64,000 bases of DNA from Rutstroemia sp. NJR-2017a BVV2. Lineage: Eukaryota; Ascomycota; Leotiomycetes; Helotiales; Rutstroemiaceae. Each line of letters begins with the position of its first letter. Within the stretch, counting starts at the first letter, position 1. Below are positions 47,186-60,431 of the stretch, piece after piece. A program made the translations under genes and the position numbers. Location: positions 62,001-126,000 of the forward strand of contig NJPS01000040.1 of NCBI GenBank assembly GCA_002946415.1. The letters run 5' to 3'. The notes beneath the pieces were generated by a model. The model was not told the origin of the DNA, made no database searches, and saw nothing but the letters and a program-made list of their open reading frames with translations.

Positions 47186-48718
47186 TTTGGACGTTGAATC
47201 AGAACGAATTGAAAGATGTGCCAGAAGATGGTTCGAAATGAAAGATTATCTGAGGTGTTTTGGGATTGTAAAGAGAGTTTGTATGGCGTTTATAAACATG
47301 GAGATGAAAGTAGGCAGGCACAAGACGACGCAGCTTGTTCGGCTGCATAATCTTAGCGGGGCTGGACACAGCCAGTACGAGGCTGTAGAGCCTTGCTGCA
47401 ACTCTGTGCTTCAAACACCAAGACATTCTCCCTTACATTATTATCCATCGGGACATTTCTTTTCCTTAGTATTGTTGAACGATGCATCATTCGCCTGCAC
47501 TGCTACACTGCTACGATGTCGCTGTGATAGAATATATATTGTCGTCAAATACGTCGCGGATGCATGGTACATCAATACTTGTTGTTCGACAATGAGCTCT
47601 TAGCACATCCATTGATATACTGTACTGTTGCCTGTGTCGTTGGGAACCGCAATACTCGAGATCAATCTCAGTCATTGGTTGAGGTTGATGATCTGAGTAT
47701 ACTCGCCATTGCGCACTCGGGGTCGCGTTCCGCATGAGAATACAGATACTCTTCGTTGACAACAAGCGCTCCTTGTGGAACTGTTCGCATTTCATATGGC
47801 GTCAAGCACGCCGTCTAGATCCGTGTCGAATTTTCCTGAGACAGCTTCGGCACGATCAACTCTTCAACGATGCTACCGTTCCCCAAGTTCAGTCTTGACA
47901 TTCTCCTGGGATACGAAGACATGTCGAGCAACGGCTGTGGTTTTACATTTAAGCTAGCCGTGTTTGGAATCCACTGTTGATGCCTGCAGTCATAGCAAGT
48001 GCTGTATTCAGCAGCAGGTACTCGGTCTGGAAGCTATATATCTAGATCTCCCATTACGCTTTACCGGTACCGAGTATGTCGACGTTGATGTATCTTCCGG
48101 ACCAGGAACGCGCCCAAAGTGGATATCAAATCCCCACAGCGCAAGCGTTCAAAATCCCCACTTCCTGTTGGAAAATTTTGTTGTCCCCACACATATGGAA
48201 GAATATTTCCTTATCTACCATTCTGTGTGCGAAGTTCGGGACCATTCTTCTTCCGATACTCGGATTTCAATGATCGGAATGCCGATTTCAGGAAGTCCTG
48301 GTAGGCTTCACCATGAGAAGTCCGAGGAACGGGATTCTTTTCTTCAGAGCTCTATGAGCATACAGCACATACCTGTTTGGGAGCAAAATCTCGACCAGTC
48401 CTTGCCTCACCGCCCATGAATTCAAGCATGTCAAGCATATCAAGCATGTCAATTTTCAAAATGCGATAATTACCCAAAGGCCAAAACCAACGGGACGGGG
48501 CACTTGTTATCAGGGAATGCACTAGATTCGACGATCTGCATCGAACGTGGCTAAGTGCCGATACCCGTCAGAATTTCTTTCCTTGTCTTTTCTCAATTGG
48601 CTACCCAATCCTTGTGGCCAAGAATTATATCATTGCTTTGATCTGCTGCTCTCTGTACTATTCTTTTGCCATTAATTGTTTTACTGTATTGTTTAAAGAG
48701 GGCTTTGCAGTTGCAAGT
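47186..48718. other. Intergenic spacer with unsupported ORFs
   Basis: ORFs of 138 (47187-47603) and 151 codons (47964-48419) lack recognisable features. 48422-48449 repeats TCAAGCATGTCAAGCATATC. The promoter of the MFS gene should lie in 48450-48718. Confidence 0.45.
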
Positions 48719-50462
48719 ATGGCGGGAGCTAATGGTCATGAATTGGTCCGTATCGAGACCAACATCCTTCCCAGAGGAAAACTTATTGTGGTCTTCTGCG
48801 GATTGGCGTTTGCTCTTCTCATTACTTTCATAGACCAGAATTCAATCGGTATTGCTCTACCTACAATTGGAGTTGATCTCAATTCCGCGACTACGATTTC
48901 CTGGGCAGGAACGTCAAGCTTGATCGCAAACACGGTATTCCAAGTTCTCTATGGAAGAATATCAGATATTGTAGGGAGAAAGGTGGTGTTCCTGAGCGCA
49001 GTGGCTCTTCTAGCGCTAGGAGATTTATTATGTGGATTCGCCCAGACGGGACCCCAGCTTTATGCGTTCCGAGGCATTTCTGGGGTTGGTACCGGAGGAA
49101 TCATGGCATTGGCTATGATGATTGTCTCGGATGTGGTTACGCTTGAAAATCGTGGAAAGTAAGCTTTTTCTACCTACAGACTCCCCTCCCCAATGCTGAC
49201 ATCATGTTAGATATCAAGGAATTCTTGGATCATGTGTTGGTCTCGGCAATACGATAGGTCCGTTTCTAGCTGCGGGATTCGTGCAGACTTCAACGTGGCG
49301 GGGACTCTTCTGGTGCATTTGTCCGCTGGCTATTCTGTCTGGAATCATGGTGGCTTTCACTCTCCCCCCAAGCAAAGTTCATGGCTCCACAGCAACCAAA
49401 ATTCGAGTGATCGACTACCCCGGTATCGTCCTCGTCTCAGCGGCCATTCTTCTGCTTTTAATCCCTATCTCAGGAGGAGGAACTTACTTTGAATGGTCGA
49501 GCCCAATGGTGATATCTATGCTTACCATCGGTGGTGTTTGCATGATCGGGTTCATCATTGTGGAATGGAAATTCGCCGTGATGCCGATGATGCCTCTGAA
49601 CCTTTTCAATAACCCCGCTGTGGCTGCTATCCTTATCCAAAACTTCCTTTTTGGTATCGTCTATTACTCACATCTCTACTACCTGCCTATATACTACCAA
49701 AACTCTCGCCAGTACTCTCCACTTATGTCAGCCGCTCTGACTATTCCTTTCGTCGCCACTCAATCCTCTTTCAGTATCGTATCTGGACAGTATATTTCCC
49801 GCCGGAAACGCTATGGCGAAATCATTTGGATTGGATTCATACTATGGACTCTTGGATCTGGTCTCGTCCTCCTCTTTTCCCGAAGCACTCCGAAATGGAA
49901 AATTGTCATTATCCTCCTGATCGAAGGTGCAGGTGTAGGATTTGTCTTCCAACCAACCCTCATCGCAGCACAAGCTCACTGCTTGAAACGTGATCGTGCC
50001 GTGGTCATCTCGACTCGTAACTTTCTCCGCGCGCTAGGCGGCGCAATCGGTCTCGCTATTTCTTCCGCCATATTCTCGAATTCGATCAAATCCAGGGTAA
50101 ACTCCTTCGCTACTCCACTACCTTCCGGATTCAAAGCCCAGATATTAGCGTCGATACTCAGTGTCCCAGATTTGACTTCTCTGACAACGGCGCAAAAGGA
50201 AGAAGTACTAGACGCGTATATGGGTGCCAGTAAAAGTGTATTTTACTTATGGGTCCCGATCATTGGATTCTGCTTGGGCCTGTGTATTTTGATTAAAGAC
50301 AAGGGACTGCAGCGACCAGATGAGAAGCCAGTTGTGAGACAGCAAGAGGAGAGCAGTGGCAGTGAAGTGGGGGTTGAAGAGACAAACGTGGAAGGAGACG
50401 CAGTGGAGAGAGATCTGGAGAGAGGAGAAATGGAGGAGGTGAAGGAGGAGCCGAAACGATAG
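48719..50462 (+). CDS. MFS multidrug-type transporter (DHA2, about 14 helices)
   Basis: Exons 48719-49158 and 49211-50462 encode 563 aa. The N-terminal helix carries FIDQNSIGIALPTIG, the DHA-type motif D1; motif A is GRISDIVGRK between helices 2 and 3, and motif C-like Gly-rich sequences follow (GISGVGTGGIMALAMM, SCVGLGNTIGPFLAAGF). The C-terminal 65 residues are cytoplasmic and acidic (ERDLERGEMEEVKEEPKR). The family exports drugs or fungal metabolites by proton antiport at the plasma membrane. The ATG at 48719 was preferred over the open frame extending upstream because that extension starts with GTG. The substrate is unknown; a decayed MFS gene lies 5 kb away. Confidence 0.92.
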
Positions 50463-51620
50463 GATATAGTATGCGAACTTCTAGCGATAAACCAGTAATG
50501 AGATGAACGACCTCCAAAATCAAAAATCAAATAATCGGCCAAGAAAAGAAACCCTGAGCAACGTGTGTACGAGTGACGGTGGGAGCTTTCGACTTACGCG
50601 TTCATATCAATGATGCGCTTTCTTTTTCTCTCAAACCACATACAACTTGGAAAAGCTCACCCCGGATGGATAATTGATCACTAGATCATATTTTGCCATT
50701 GGCTAGTGCATACACAGGAGTTTCCACATGAGCTGCATTTTGATTACCATACCACAAGACGGAAACGCGCTACGATCTCTTCGTAGGAGAGACGACACGT
50801 CAGAAAATGTCAGGAGACGCAGAGCACTCCACATCAAAATGCTACAATCTACCGCGAATTTTGATTGCTCTACATTCTGACATTTTTCTTTCCTTCTTTC
50901 GAAGAGTCCTGCTCTCACCGCCCACTAAAAAAAGTTAAATGAATATATGGCGAGACTCAAAAAAGGCTGGAATTTTTGTTCATAGATGGGGAGGGTAATG
51001 ACCTTAGACTATAATGCTGCCACCTCTGAAACTACCTTATGCTGATGCCACCTTCTCAGGGTTGCATGCATTTCATTTGTTGGAAGATGTGATTTCATTC
51101 AGGCAGATGCAAGGACGTTCTCCATGCACGGGACCTAGGTTGACGGGTACGTGCAGCAGCAGCTGGGGCTGGAGGGCTGTTGCAAACCATCCTAAATTCC
51201 TAATGGCTCAACATTACGACCTTATCCGTTCGTGCTGAAAGTTGAACCTGACAGACGCATCCAGCCCTACGGCAGATCTGCTAGGAGATTTAGTGGAGAC
51301 ATTTCCGATAGATCGGCTTAGCATCTTGCGGGCTTGGGTACTCCTGGATTGGGATGGATTGGGTTGGATCTGAGGAAGTACCATACCGTACTATACCCTT
51401 ACGGGTGTCTCAAACAACTGAAAAGCAATCTAAAGCCCCTCGTTGGTTACCGGCGGATCAGAAGATGGCAATTGCAACATATTGCGCTCCGTTGTTGTGT
51501 CGGTGTGCAAATGCAGTTCATCATTTCCAACGGCTTTCGAAATATCAATCGATCATCGTCAAATACCGACAACTCCAGTGGAAGACAAATTCAAAACTCT
51601 TCTATCATCAATTTATCATC
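50463..51620. other. Spacer between MFS and NLR genes
   Basis: No gene. An in-frame ATG at 51354 could extend the NLR by 89 residues, but the extension lacks conserved character. Confidence 0.45.
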
Positions 51621-53889
51621 ATGGATGCTCTCAGCGGTGCCGCCAGCGTTGCTACGCTCATTCAGATTTCTTATGCCGTCGGCGGAGTTCTATCCCGTTA
51701 TTTTGGTGTAGTGAAAGATGCGCCCGATGACATCCAGCGGTTTCACCGCACGATCATCAACCTCCAGGATCTGCTCAAACGCATTGATGCCCTACCACCG
51801 AATACCATACATCGTAACCCAAAATTGTTGATCAACGATTCAAGATCTCCGCCTGAAAACCTCAGCTCTCTGTCTGACGACGCAAGTCCCCTAGAACTCT
51901 TGCAGTTTGAGCTTAATGGACTTCTGAAGACTTTTGAGCATTCTTCGACAACACCTGCGCATATCAACTCCGGGGAGAAATTGATTTGGCCTTTCAAGAA
52001 GAGGGGTTTGCGGAAGATTAAACTAAGAATCGATAAAGCCAAGGACGAGTTGATGTCTGAGTTTCTCGTTGAGAACTTGTAAGTTTAGTCACTTTTCTCT
52101 TCCAGGAGCAGCTAGGTATGGATTTTCCTTTACTTCCTAGGCTGTCCCTATGGACCCAATTGTCTTCTCTGTATTGGCGTGATAAGTGTCGCCCTTGAAT
52201 CTTTCAGCGGCGCTTGACGCTAAATTTGATATTCGCGATGTTTTGATATCGCTATGATCTTCATTGAAAGACATTTATTTGCCCGAAATTTACCATTCAC
52301 TGAATTCGAGCGAAGGGGGTGGCTGACATCTGGTATACTAACTTCTATCCAATAGACACACTTCTATTCACAACTTCGACATGACCCGGGATTTCATGGA
52401 AGACTTCGCGGAGTTTGAGAATGATATGATGAGACAGAAAATCACCAGCTGGCTAGCGTATTCCCTTCCAAACCCCTCCAAGGAATACCTTATATCCCGG
52501 CAAAAGTGTCAGGAAGGCACTGGCTCCTGGTTGATAAACGGAGATGAATTCAAGACATGGGCGGAGACCAAGGAATCATTCATGTGGCTCTGTGGTGGCT
52601 GTAAGTAATATCCCGCGCTGTATCTTGAATGGCCAATACTGAAGTTTAACTCAGCTGGAGTGGGGAAGTCGATATTGTGGTAAGTATCCTGATCTCTTTC
52701 CAATATTTAGGACTAATAGAATTGCAGTTCAACTGCCATCAACCACGTTCAGCAAAAATGTAAGAAGCTACCGGGCGTCGCTATCTCGTACTGGTATATT
52801 ACATATAATAACCCCGACACTCAAAATGCGACGAAAATTTTGCGTTCTTGGATTAGAGATATTTGCAGCAATTGTCTGACTATTCCTGAGGAACTTTCGG
52901 ATACATATGACCTTTGCAATCGTGGTCAACAGCAGCCTACTCAGGAGCAGGTCATGAAGATGCTCAAGTGTCTCATGAAGGATTTTGAGAACATCTACTT
53001 GATTGTGGACGGCTTGGATGAGTTCCCGAAAGCTGACCGGAAACTCCTCCTTGATATAATCAAGGAAGTTCATCAATGGAAGCTCAGTTGCACCCATATA
53101 CTTGCGACTAGCAGGCCGGAAGATGACATAAGTCATGGTTTTCAAACGCTGAAACAATGTGGAGGATTCTTTCAAAAAGTGATGATTCAGGATTCCGTCT
53201 CCAAAGATGATATCATGAACTTCGTTGCCAAGAATGTTAGTAGTTTTGAAGGCGAACATTGGACCCCAGAACTAAGGTCTGAGGTTGCCCACTCCATTGC
53301 GCGTCAGGCAAATGGAATGTTTAGGCTGGCGGCCTTACAAGTGGACTCGCTGAAGAAGCTGAGGAGCAAGCGTCTAATACAAGCTGAATTGGTGAAGCTG
53401 CCAAGCTCCCTGGACACTTTTTACGAAAAATCTTTGGAAAAAATTCCAGAGTCGGAGCAGGACTACGTCAAACGAGCTCTACAGTGGATTACTCATGCTG
53501 CAAGACCAATGTCCATCCTGGAGCTGTCTGAGGCAGTAATAGTACGACCTGATGCCCCACAAGGCACCCCATACTTTTATGAAGACGACAGACTCAGTTG
53601 CAAAGATCCTTTTGCTCTTCTTGATATGATACCATCTGCATTTGTCTCAATATACACCGAAGGGGACTTAGTTGACAGCCATGAACTATCAAGAGAATCG
53701 CCCCAATATCTCTCGGGGGCTTTCAACATTCGATTTGCTCATTTCTCGGCCTTGGAGTATTTGGAGTCCGATCGCATGGCTATTTCACCTGTCAAACAAT
53801 ACAGTATTCAAAAACAGCAAGCCATCCCCTGGATTGCGGGAACCTGCGTGGCGTACTTATTGGAGTGGATTGTTACGAATGTTTCCTAA
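51621..53889 (+). CDS. NACHT NLR protein without C-terminal repeats
   Basis: Exons 51621-52078, 52356-52600, 52655-52679 and 52728-53889 give 629 aa. The N-terminus MDALSGAASVATLIQISYAV is the helical N-domain start common in fungal NLRs. The NACHT NTPase shows Walker A GGSGVGKSIL, encoded mostly by the 25-nt exon 3, and Walker B YLIVDGLDEF, followed by a sensor block ILATSRPEDD and a winged-helix region (LPSSLDTFYEKSLEKI, ALQWITHAARPMSILELSEA). Fungal NLRs act in allorecognition and defence. The frame stops at TNVS with no ankyrin, WD or TPR repeats; protein-like sequence continues in another frame to about 54030 (KEVKTLLLGCDKQAAKW), so the 3' end may be frameshifted. Intron 1 is 277 nt. Confidence 0.85.
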
Positions 53890-54319
53890 ACCTGTCGTCT
53901 TCAAAAGAAGTGAAGACGCTTCTTCTCGGCTGTGATAAACAAGCTGCAAAATGGATGCCCATAGCCCATCCATGCGTGCCTCAAACACGGTGGGTAGGTT
54001 TGCAGCCTGAAGCCTGTTTATACAGACCCTGAATTCGAAGCACAGAGGACGAATCTATTTCCCAAAATCTTCTAAATTGAATAACGTTATCATTGCGCCT
54101 CTCATCTTATAACTTGAACTATGTCTTGAAAAGTGTGTGAAGTTTTACAATACAAATGCCCTGTTTTTAATATAGTATATTCTGTGTTCCTTAACTATTA
54201 TTCTGAGAACCAATTCTCTCTGCCGCCTGCGAACTTTATCTCCCCGCGTGAGTTGAATCTATTCGTAGAATCGTCAGTAAATGCAGCCAAATGGGGCTAT
54301 ATAAACGACTCACACATCT
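53890..54319. other. NLR 3' region with out-of-frame coding trace
   Basis: The shifted frame of the NLR gene remains open until about 54032. The rest shows no gene. Confidence 0.4.
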
Positions 54320-55470
54320 AGAATTCCATGCAGGCCATTCCCCCGGACTGTGACTGGAAGTGGGACCACTTTTCCTGCGGCAATCAAGCCGTCCAACTCT
54401 TTTATGCCAGTGGATCTAGCAGCAAATCCTTACTTCTCCAGTTGATCAGTATACTACCAATCCCCCCTTTGAATATCCTCACTCAACATGTGTAAGTTAG
54501 TGTGAAGCCAAATTCAACATCATGTCATGGAAATTCACAGGAAGTATCGCCGTATATTTGGCCCTAGGACGAAGGAGCATAGTCGAAGGGACTGTAGCAG
54601 AAGTAGCCAGGGATAGCGGCAAGGAGATCGCATCCAAGACACATTTCAGGTTGTGTTTTGTGACTTTTTGAATCTTCTCGCCGACTTCAGGCTCGTTGTG
54701 GTCGTATATTTTTCTCGCCCCGCGAGACTTGGGTACTTCGAAATTATGTGGGCCACCAGTCGTGATGACCTGTAAATCTAACTTCCAGAAACATCAACAC
54801 CGATAGTCGAGATACATAAAATAGTCCAACTGATAGTTTGGTCAATTGAATCCGAATTGTTCCAGTTGCGGTAATTTCGCAACAGCTGAAATGGTTGTTC
54901 CCCAGGTTGCGTTGAAAATGATAACTCCAAGGTTTGATACAACGCCTAGGTTCAAATCAGAGAGCTAGTCTTGATATCAAAAATTGCATAAAAGTACCTA
55001 ACCATTTGTGTAGGTGCCCATAGTAACGCCTAGAGTGGCAGCATCTTCCATGCTCATGGAACTAGGAACTTTTCCAAACATGCCGTCTTTCACAACGAGA
55101 TATTCAGTGCAAGCCCCATCTTCGAGGTTCGACCGATTGCATTTTTAGACAAATCCTCATATCCTATCACCCTCCTCAACGTCAGATTTGACCTTTGAGC
55201 CGATCTCAATAACTGTTTTCGAAAATCACAGCCTTTGGAGTATGAGCACGAAACTCGGCCTGCTGAAGCGGAGCGGGATACGAGACGGAAATCCTCGCAA
55301 TGAGATTGACCACGAAGATGCCTCCCCAACGGCGAAGGTGAAGTCTGAGGAAAGGAAAGGACACTGGCCGTCGAGGTCACTTGGTGAAGACAACCGAAAT
55401 CCATACATCTGGGCAATTGCAGAGACTTTAAGAAGGTCTATCATACACTTCTCATAGGAATGTTTGGTCG
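54320..55470 (-). pseudogene. Decayed zinc-type trans-enoyl reductase
   Basis: Fragments in all three minus-strand frames line up in the order of the polyketide trans-acting enoyl reductase/MDR family. Near 55210-55150 reads VIEIGSKVKSDVEEGDRI; near 55110-55030 EYLVVKDGMFGKVPSSMSM then EDAATLGVTMGTYTNG; near 54790-54640 VITTGGPHNFEVPKSRGA then VGEKIQKVTKHNLKCVLDAI; and near 54400 ELDGLIAAGKVVPLP. Frameshifts and stops separate the blocks, and the cofactor-loop region is degraded. Intact members use NADPH to reduce enoyl intermediates on a partner polyketide synthase. Non-functional here. Confidence 0.72.
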
Positions 55471-55549
55471 CACTATGTATATTTCAGTAAATTCCTAGAA
55501 AAACTTTAAATATCCACATTTTAAATATGCTTCGTAGTACTATCGCATC

Positions 55550-56730
55550 ATCTTCTTATACGCCAGCTGTAACTGACGTCATGCGAACTTTCAATGTCTT
55601 CGAGACTGCTCCTCTACTTCCTTTGAGTCGTTTTCCTGCTAGGGCGTGGTATTAGGCCGGCCCTTGCAGCTCACTTGAGCGACAAATTTGGTAGAGCGGC
55701 AATGCATCTCATTTCTCTTTCCCTGTTCGCCCCGTTCATCGTAGGTGCTAGAGCGTCCCAGACTTTCGGTGGGCTAGTTGCATGTCGCCTACTCGCGAGT
55801 GTCCTTGCCAGTCAACCGGTCGTGGACTCGTGGTTGCAGCTGCTACGGATGCGGATCTTTGGAGGCCAGAGCTCCGACCGCTACAATTCTTGCGTTGTGT
55901 CCGTATTTAGGCCTCGCACTTGGGTAGGTCAACTAAAGCCCTTCCTCCGTCCAAAAATTTGCCTGACATCTGAATACTCCTCTAATCGGAGGCTTCACAG
56001 TGACCGAAAGGGGTTGGCGCTGGACCCAATGGATTATTCTTTTCTCCTCCTCCGTGCCTCTCGCGGCTGTGGCTTCGATATTCACATATTATTTGCCATG
56101 GAAGTATCGTGGCTACCACCATCCCGATTCTGGTAGATTGTTTCTGGTACCTGAAAATCCACGCTTCAAGGAACTCAAGATGGAGCACCGGTCTGGTGCA
56201 GCCTGAATATCGCCCGCATTCCGCTACATATGACAGGCAGTTTGGAGTTGCCAACGGGATTATTGTGGTTTGCATGGACTGCGAAGGCTGATGTTAACTG
56301 GATCAGTCCTGGGATCGCAGCTGTCTTCATTGCATAGGGCAATCTATGTGTTTTTGTAAGCAGTGCGAGCTCTAAAGCTATTTTGGGGACTTGATGACGA
56401 TATCAAATGAGCGATTTATTACATTTTCTCGACGTATATGGAGCCTTGATGGGATGCGGCAACATCACTTCTCAGATATGTTCTCGCTGCAGTATTCCCT
56501 CTTTTCACCACTCCGAGTAAGTATCCCCAGTCCCTATTTATTTCGACCGTTTATAATAACTTACAGCACGACAGTGTATACTCGCTTGTATATCGGATGG
56601 GCTACAAGTATATTCTGCTTCGTTTCAATGGCTCTGATGCCGATCCTATGGGTTCCATCCAAGTGGGGACCTGATCTGCGTCGAAGCAAGAAAATTGCAA
56701 AATCGTCAACACCAGTTGATACCAAGTAAA
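55550..56730 (+). pseudogene. Decayed MFS transporter (polyamine/drug antiporter type)
   Basis: Shifting frames give AHLSDKFGRAAMHLISLSLF (motif A), GGLVACRLLASVLASQPVV, VTERGWRWTQWIILFSS-like sequence across a frame change at about 56000, LPWKYRGYHHPDSG-like residues, and an almost intact last segment VYTRLYIGWATSIFCFVSMA then LMPILWVPSKWGPDLRRSKK ending at 56729. The order matches a 12-helix fungal MFS antiporter. Multiple frameshifts and stops rule out function. It lies downstream of, and divergent from, the enoyl reductase relic. Confidence 0.75.
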
Positions 56731-57796
56731 TTTATTATTGTCATGTTCAATTCAATGCAATTAATCCAATCGAGGCAATTCGACAACTCAATTAAAAAGG
56801 AACAACTTTGAATGACGATAGAAGTCGGACTACGCGAGTAGAATTCCGGGAAATAGCCAGTGAGTAACCTCGATTGCTGATTTCGAGCTGAAATCAATGC
56901 AGATCTCCCGATACAGTATTGTTTTATTGTGAGACAACGTTTGTGTCGATCTCCTACTGTAAGGTGACCACTATACGGAAGCTCAGCCCCGTTATCCCAA
57001 AAATGTTGTAACAGCTGACCTCACGTGCTGTTGGATATGCTGTTGGACATTGATCCTTCGACCCACCATGCGGCCTTGGTTGTAGATATCACACTGCGCC
57101 TTGCCGAAACACCAACAAGTTGCAAATTTATTGCAGAAATATATTTATACCCTTATCCTTGTGTATAATTCGCCATAAAAAATGCCTTGTGCGACCCCGC
57201 CCTGCCCGGACCGGTTCAATTCTCTGAACCCTATTCGACTACGAACATATGGGGTCCGCACTCTACTTCACACTATGCAACAGTGACGAAAGGCTTGTCG
57301 ACTTGGCGTGACAAATATCTGCTTGCACCTGCAGGCTTTTCCAGCACACCAAGTAAGCCTACCTTGCAACTGGTGGCATTCCTACCTCGGAAGTTCGCAG
57401 TTAGTTGCTGTATTGGTACCTACCAGACTGTCGGGACTCTGTCGGGACTGTTATCTCCACCAACTACACGGTCCTTTTGAGTCCCACTCGCACAGCTCTC
57501 GGGTACTACTTCCAATTACGATGCCTACAGGATTCCAGATTGCAACGTGTGGACGGCGCAGTGCATCTTATCACCACATGAGTTTCGTCCTTCGCACAAC
57601 GGGATCCTATATGTTCTCTGCATGCATAGCACCCGAGTCATTCATGTGAAACATAACTATGCGGCTCTTTTAAAAAAGTAAAGATGAGCCTCAACATATA
57701 TAGGATGGAAGAAACGGCTGAGTGGTCATCTTCCTGATCGCTATCTATCAATTCAACTCCACTTTGACCGGCTATCTTTTCTGCTTCCTAACAACA
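56731..57796. other. Spacer with ORF fragments
   Basis: ORFs of 97 and 113 codons (57187-57480, 57308-57649) overlap in different frames and look like decayed coding DNA but match nothing I know. Confidence 0.4.
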
Positions 57797-59794
57797 ATGT
57801 TATTCCAACTCGAGAGAAGCTTAGCCTCGTTGGTATTCTGCGTCGAAGTTGTGGCAGGCCTGTACAGCAATGAGGTAGACATCCTCCCTCGCGATCTTGC
57901 ATCCAAAAGACAAACAACAAGCCTTTCGGCCATCACCATACGTTCTGCAGAACAAAAAAGGGGCCTTGCGAACTTCAAGCCGAACTATGAGTGCGAACAT
58001 CATTACGCTGATCGTAAGTCTATGGTATCTTGGTGCGGGAAGTGAAAGAGGCTAACTCTAACCAGACGATTCCATACTTCGCGGAATGGATTCACGCTTC
58101 GCGACCACTTCGATGAGATACAAATTGCCGGCAGTGGCTCTGGAAGATATAGAACTCAATGTCAGAAATATTGTGTGCTCGGACTCAGCTATCATCATCA
58201 ACTTTCCTTCCGCAAGCTTACTAGCGAAGGCGGAAAGAGAATGGGAAGGACTTGCAGAATTTCTGGTTATTTCCTCGCATGCTGGATGCAATGATGAAGG
58301 TGCACGAGCGCCGTACTTGTAAGTGTCATTTATTGTGATTGATCCTGAGATTTTGTTAATAGATCGGCAGGGTTTCGAGCGTTCTCTTCAACTCCGGTTC
58401 CAATGATGCGGTTCTTTCTGTGCAGAGAATTAGCTGGAGAGATGCTTATGGCACCATGGAAGTCAAGTTCGGAATGGGCCAGTACGAAAGAAATTCTCTC
58501 CGCACTCACGGTAACGTTGAGAAGCGCACACTTACCTCAGCTTCTGTGGCATCTTCAGAGACTGTCTCATTTCCATCTGCCCCTTCTGCGACGCCAACTT
58601 CGGAAACATCTACGCATGATATTGGACATGTCGCGTCACCTGATTTCGCTATTCCAGTCTCACACCCGTATTTCAACCCGTCACCCATAGACTTTGCCAT
58701 GGCTAATTCCATTCATCTAGAAACGGTAACACGGAAGAGACAATGTCAATCAGATGTAGCAATTGTTCCATGGCGGGTACTATTAGTATCATCCATGGAA
58801 CAGTTACTGTGAGTAGCAATCTCACGAGGGTTAATGAGGCCATACATTTCTTGCAAGATGGATACTTCAATGCAGAGGCCAATGGATTAAATGCACACAT
58901 AGAGATCGATACAACTATCAGTGGTGCCTTGAGCGCAGAGTTCAGTCAACCACTTGTCATCATAACTTTGCCAGGGTTTTCGGTAAGTTTCCAGTCCACA
59001 GAGAGTTGTTAGTTACGCTAATAATGTATGTCTAGATACCAGAGATTGCATCAATTGGTCCCATGTGGATCCCCACCATCACGGGGGAGATTAGTGTGTC
59101 GAGTAGTATGGATTTTACATACGGCTTCGAGTTCAACGTTCCAGACAAGTCATTCGTGATGATGAATATCAGTAACATTTCCGAATCATCCTCGAACGGC
59201 TTCAGCCAAGCAAGCATCAATACGATACCTTTCACATCCACCACTCCATTAAACACCTTGACGCTCACACTCGGTCTTCAGTCCCAGCTTCTTCTCGGAG
59301 TAGACATCCTGGACGGCTCGGGTAGTATCAACGCCGGAGCATTCATCAACCTCCCTGAACTCAGCGTTGCTTTCAGTAAAATCTCCGACGTCGACGTGAA
59401 CTGCGTACCAATCAACAAAACTTCCACCAGCGAATCAAAGGTCGAGAGCTTTCAAAATCTTGTAAATATCGTTCCCGCAGCCCAAATAGCTATCGGGTTA
59501 CAAGCTGGTATCCAAGCCAAACTTGCGGCGTATACAGAAGCTGTAGGAATGACGGCCACGATTGGTCAGACAGGAGTTACTCTGCCAACAGCATGTTTGA
59601 GCTTCGATGGCTCAAAGAAGGCGTTTGCTTCGGCTACGACGACTTCGACTTCGACTTCGACGTCGACGTCGTCTTCTGGTGGAGGAAAGAGTAAGAGCGC
59701 GGGTGTGAACAGAGGTCCTCCTTCGGGATGTGATGCGATTTTATGGACAGGAGGAATGCTTCTAAGCGTGTTGTTTGTTGCTCTCGCTTTATGA
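57797..59794 (+). CDS. GPI-anchored fungal surface protein (DUF7029/DUF7223-like)
   Basis: Exons 57797-58013, 58066-58318, 58371-58667, 58721-58982 and 59036-59794 give 595 aa; all phases agree. The start is uncertain: the ATG at 57797 gives a hydrophobic leader (SLASLVFCVEVVAGLYS), but an upstream exon is possible. The first domain contains DIELNVRNIVCSD, FLVISSHAGCNDEGARAPYL and ISWRDAYGTMEVKFG. The second begins MSIRCSNCSMAGTI and is beta-rich. A Ser/Thr linker and a C-terminal hydrophobic end (LWTGGMLLSVLFVALAL) after a small-residue site indicate GPI anchoring. The domain names are from memory. A wall or surface role is inferred; the molecular function is unknown. Confidence 0.82.
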
Positions 59795-60431
59795 TAATGT
59801 ACGAGTCGGGTCGTGGCGGTTTAAGAGGATAGTAGAGCGGTGCTTAATGCTTTTAACGAACTGATGAAACGATGTTACGGTTTGGAGGACGGAAATGCCG
59901 TTATTGATGCTGTTTGGTGGTCGTGCCTAGGATATATTCATTTTTCGTGATATGGTGTCGCTGTTTTGGCAGGTATACCCACAGAATTTTGCTATACTTT
60001 TATACCATTAAAGAGCTTTTCCTTATTCACAATTAATATTGGGAGGCCATCCGGTAGTGAATGTTTCCTAGTGATCGTAGAATGGCGAATGACTGAAAAT
60101 AAGTTTGGTTCATTGGCTACCTACTATGAGTGAGGTATCTTCATATATTCTTGAGACGTTAACTCTCCGATTCTCTCTGCTCTCTGCTCTCTACCGCGAA
60201 GCAAGACAGGCTGATGCGAGTCGTCGGAATTTCCTGCTCAGTGAGTCTCCATGCCCGATGTCGTCACATCAACCCCACCATCTACTTCAGTAAACCCCGC
60301 ACTTTCGACATAACCTTAGCTGCCAACCTACCGTGCTTACCTACGGTCTTTCACTGCATCCATTAACGTTATTTCAAGACAAGCTGCTGAATCTCCCGCA
60401 TTCGCTCAGACGATTCTATCACGCCAGTAAA
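59795..60431. other. Intergenic spacer
   Basis: No gene. An in-frame ATG at 60333 could extend the next protein by 33 residues. Confidence 0.45.

Noticed and set aside
47964..48419. 151-codon ORF upstream of the MFS gene
   Set aside because: No family features, no conserved composition; overlapping frames are equally open.
51354..51620. In-frame N-terminal extension of the NLR
   Set aside because: MDALSGAASVA at 51621 is the usual start of this protein class; the extension has no conserved character.
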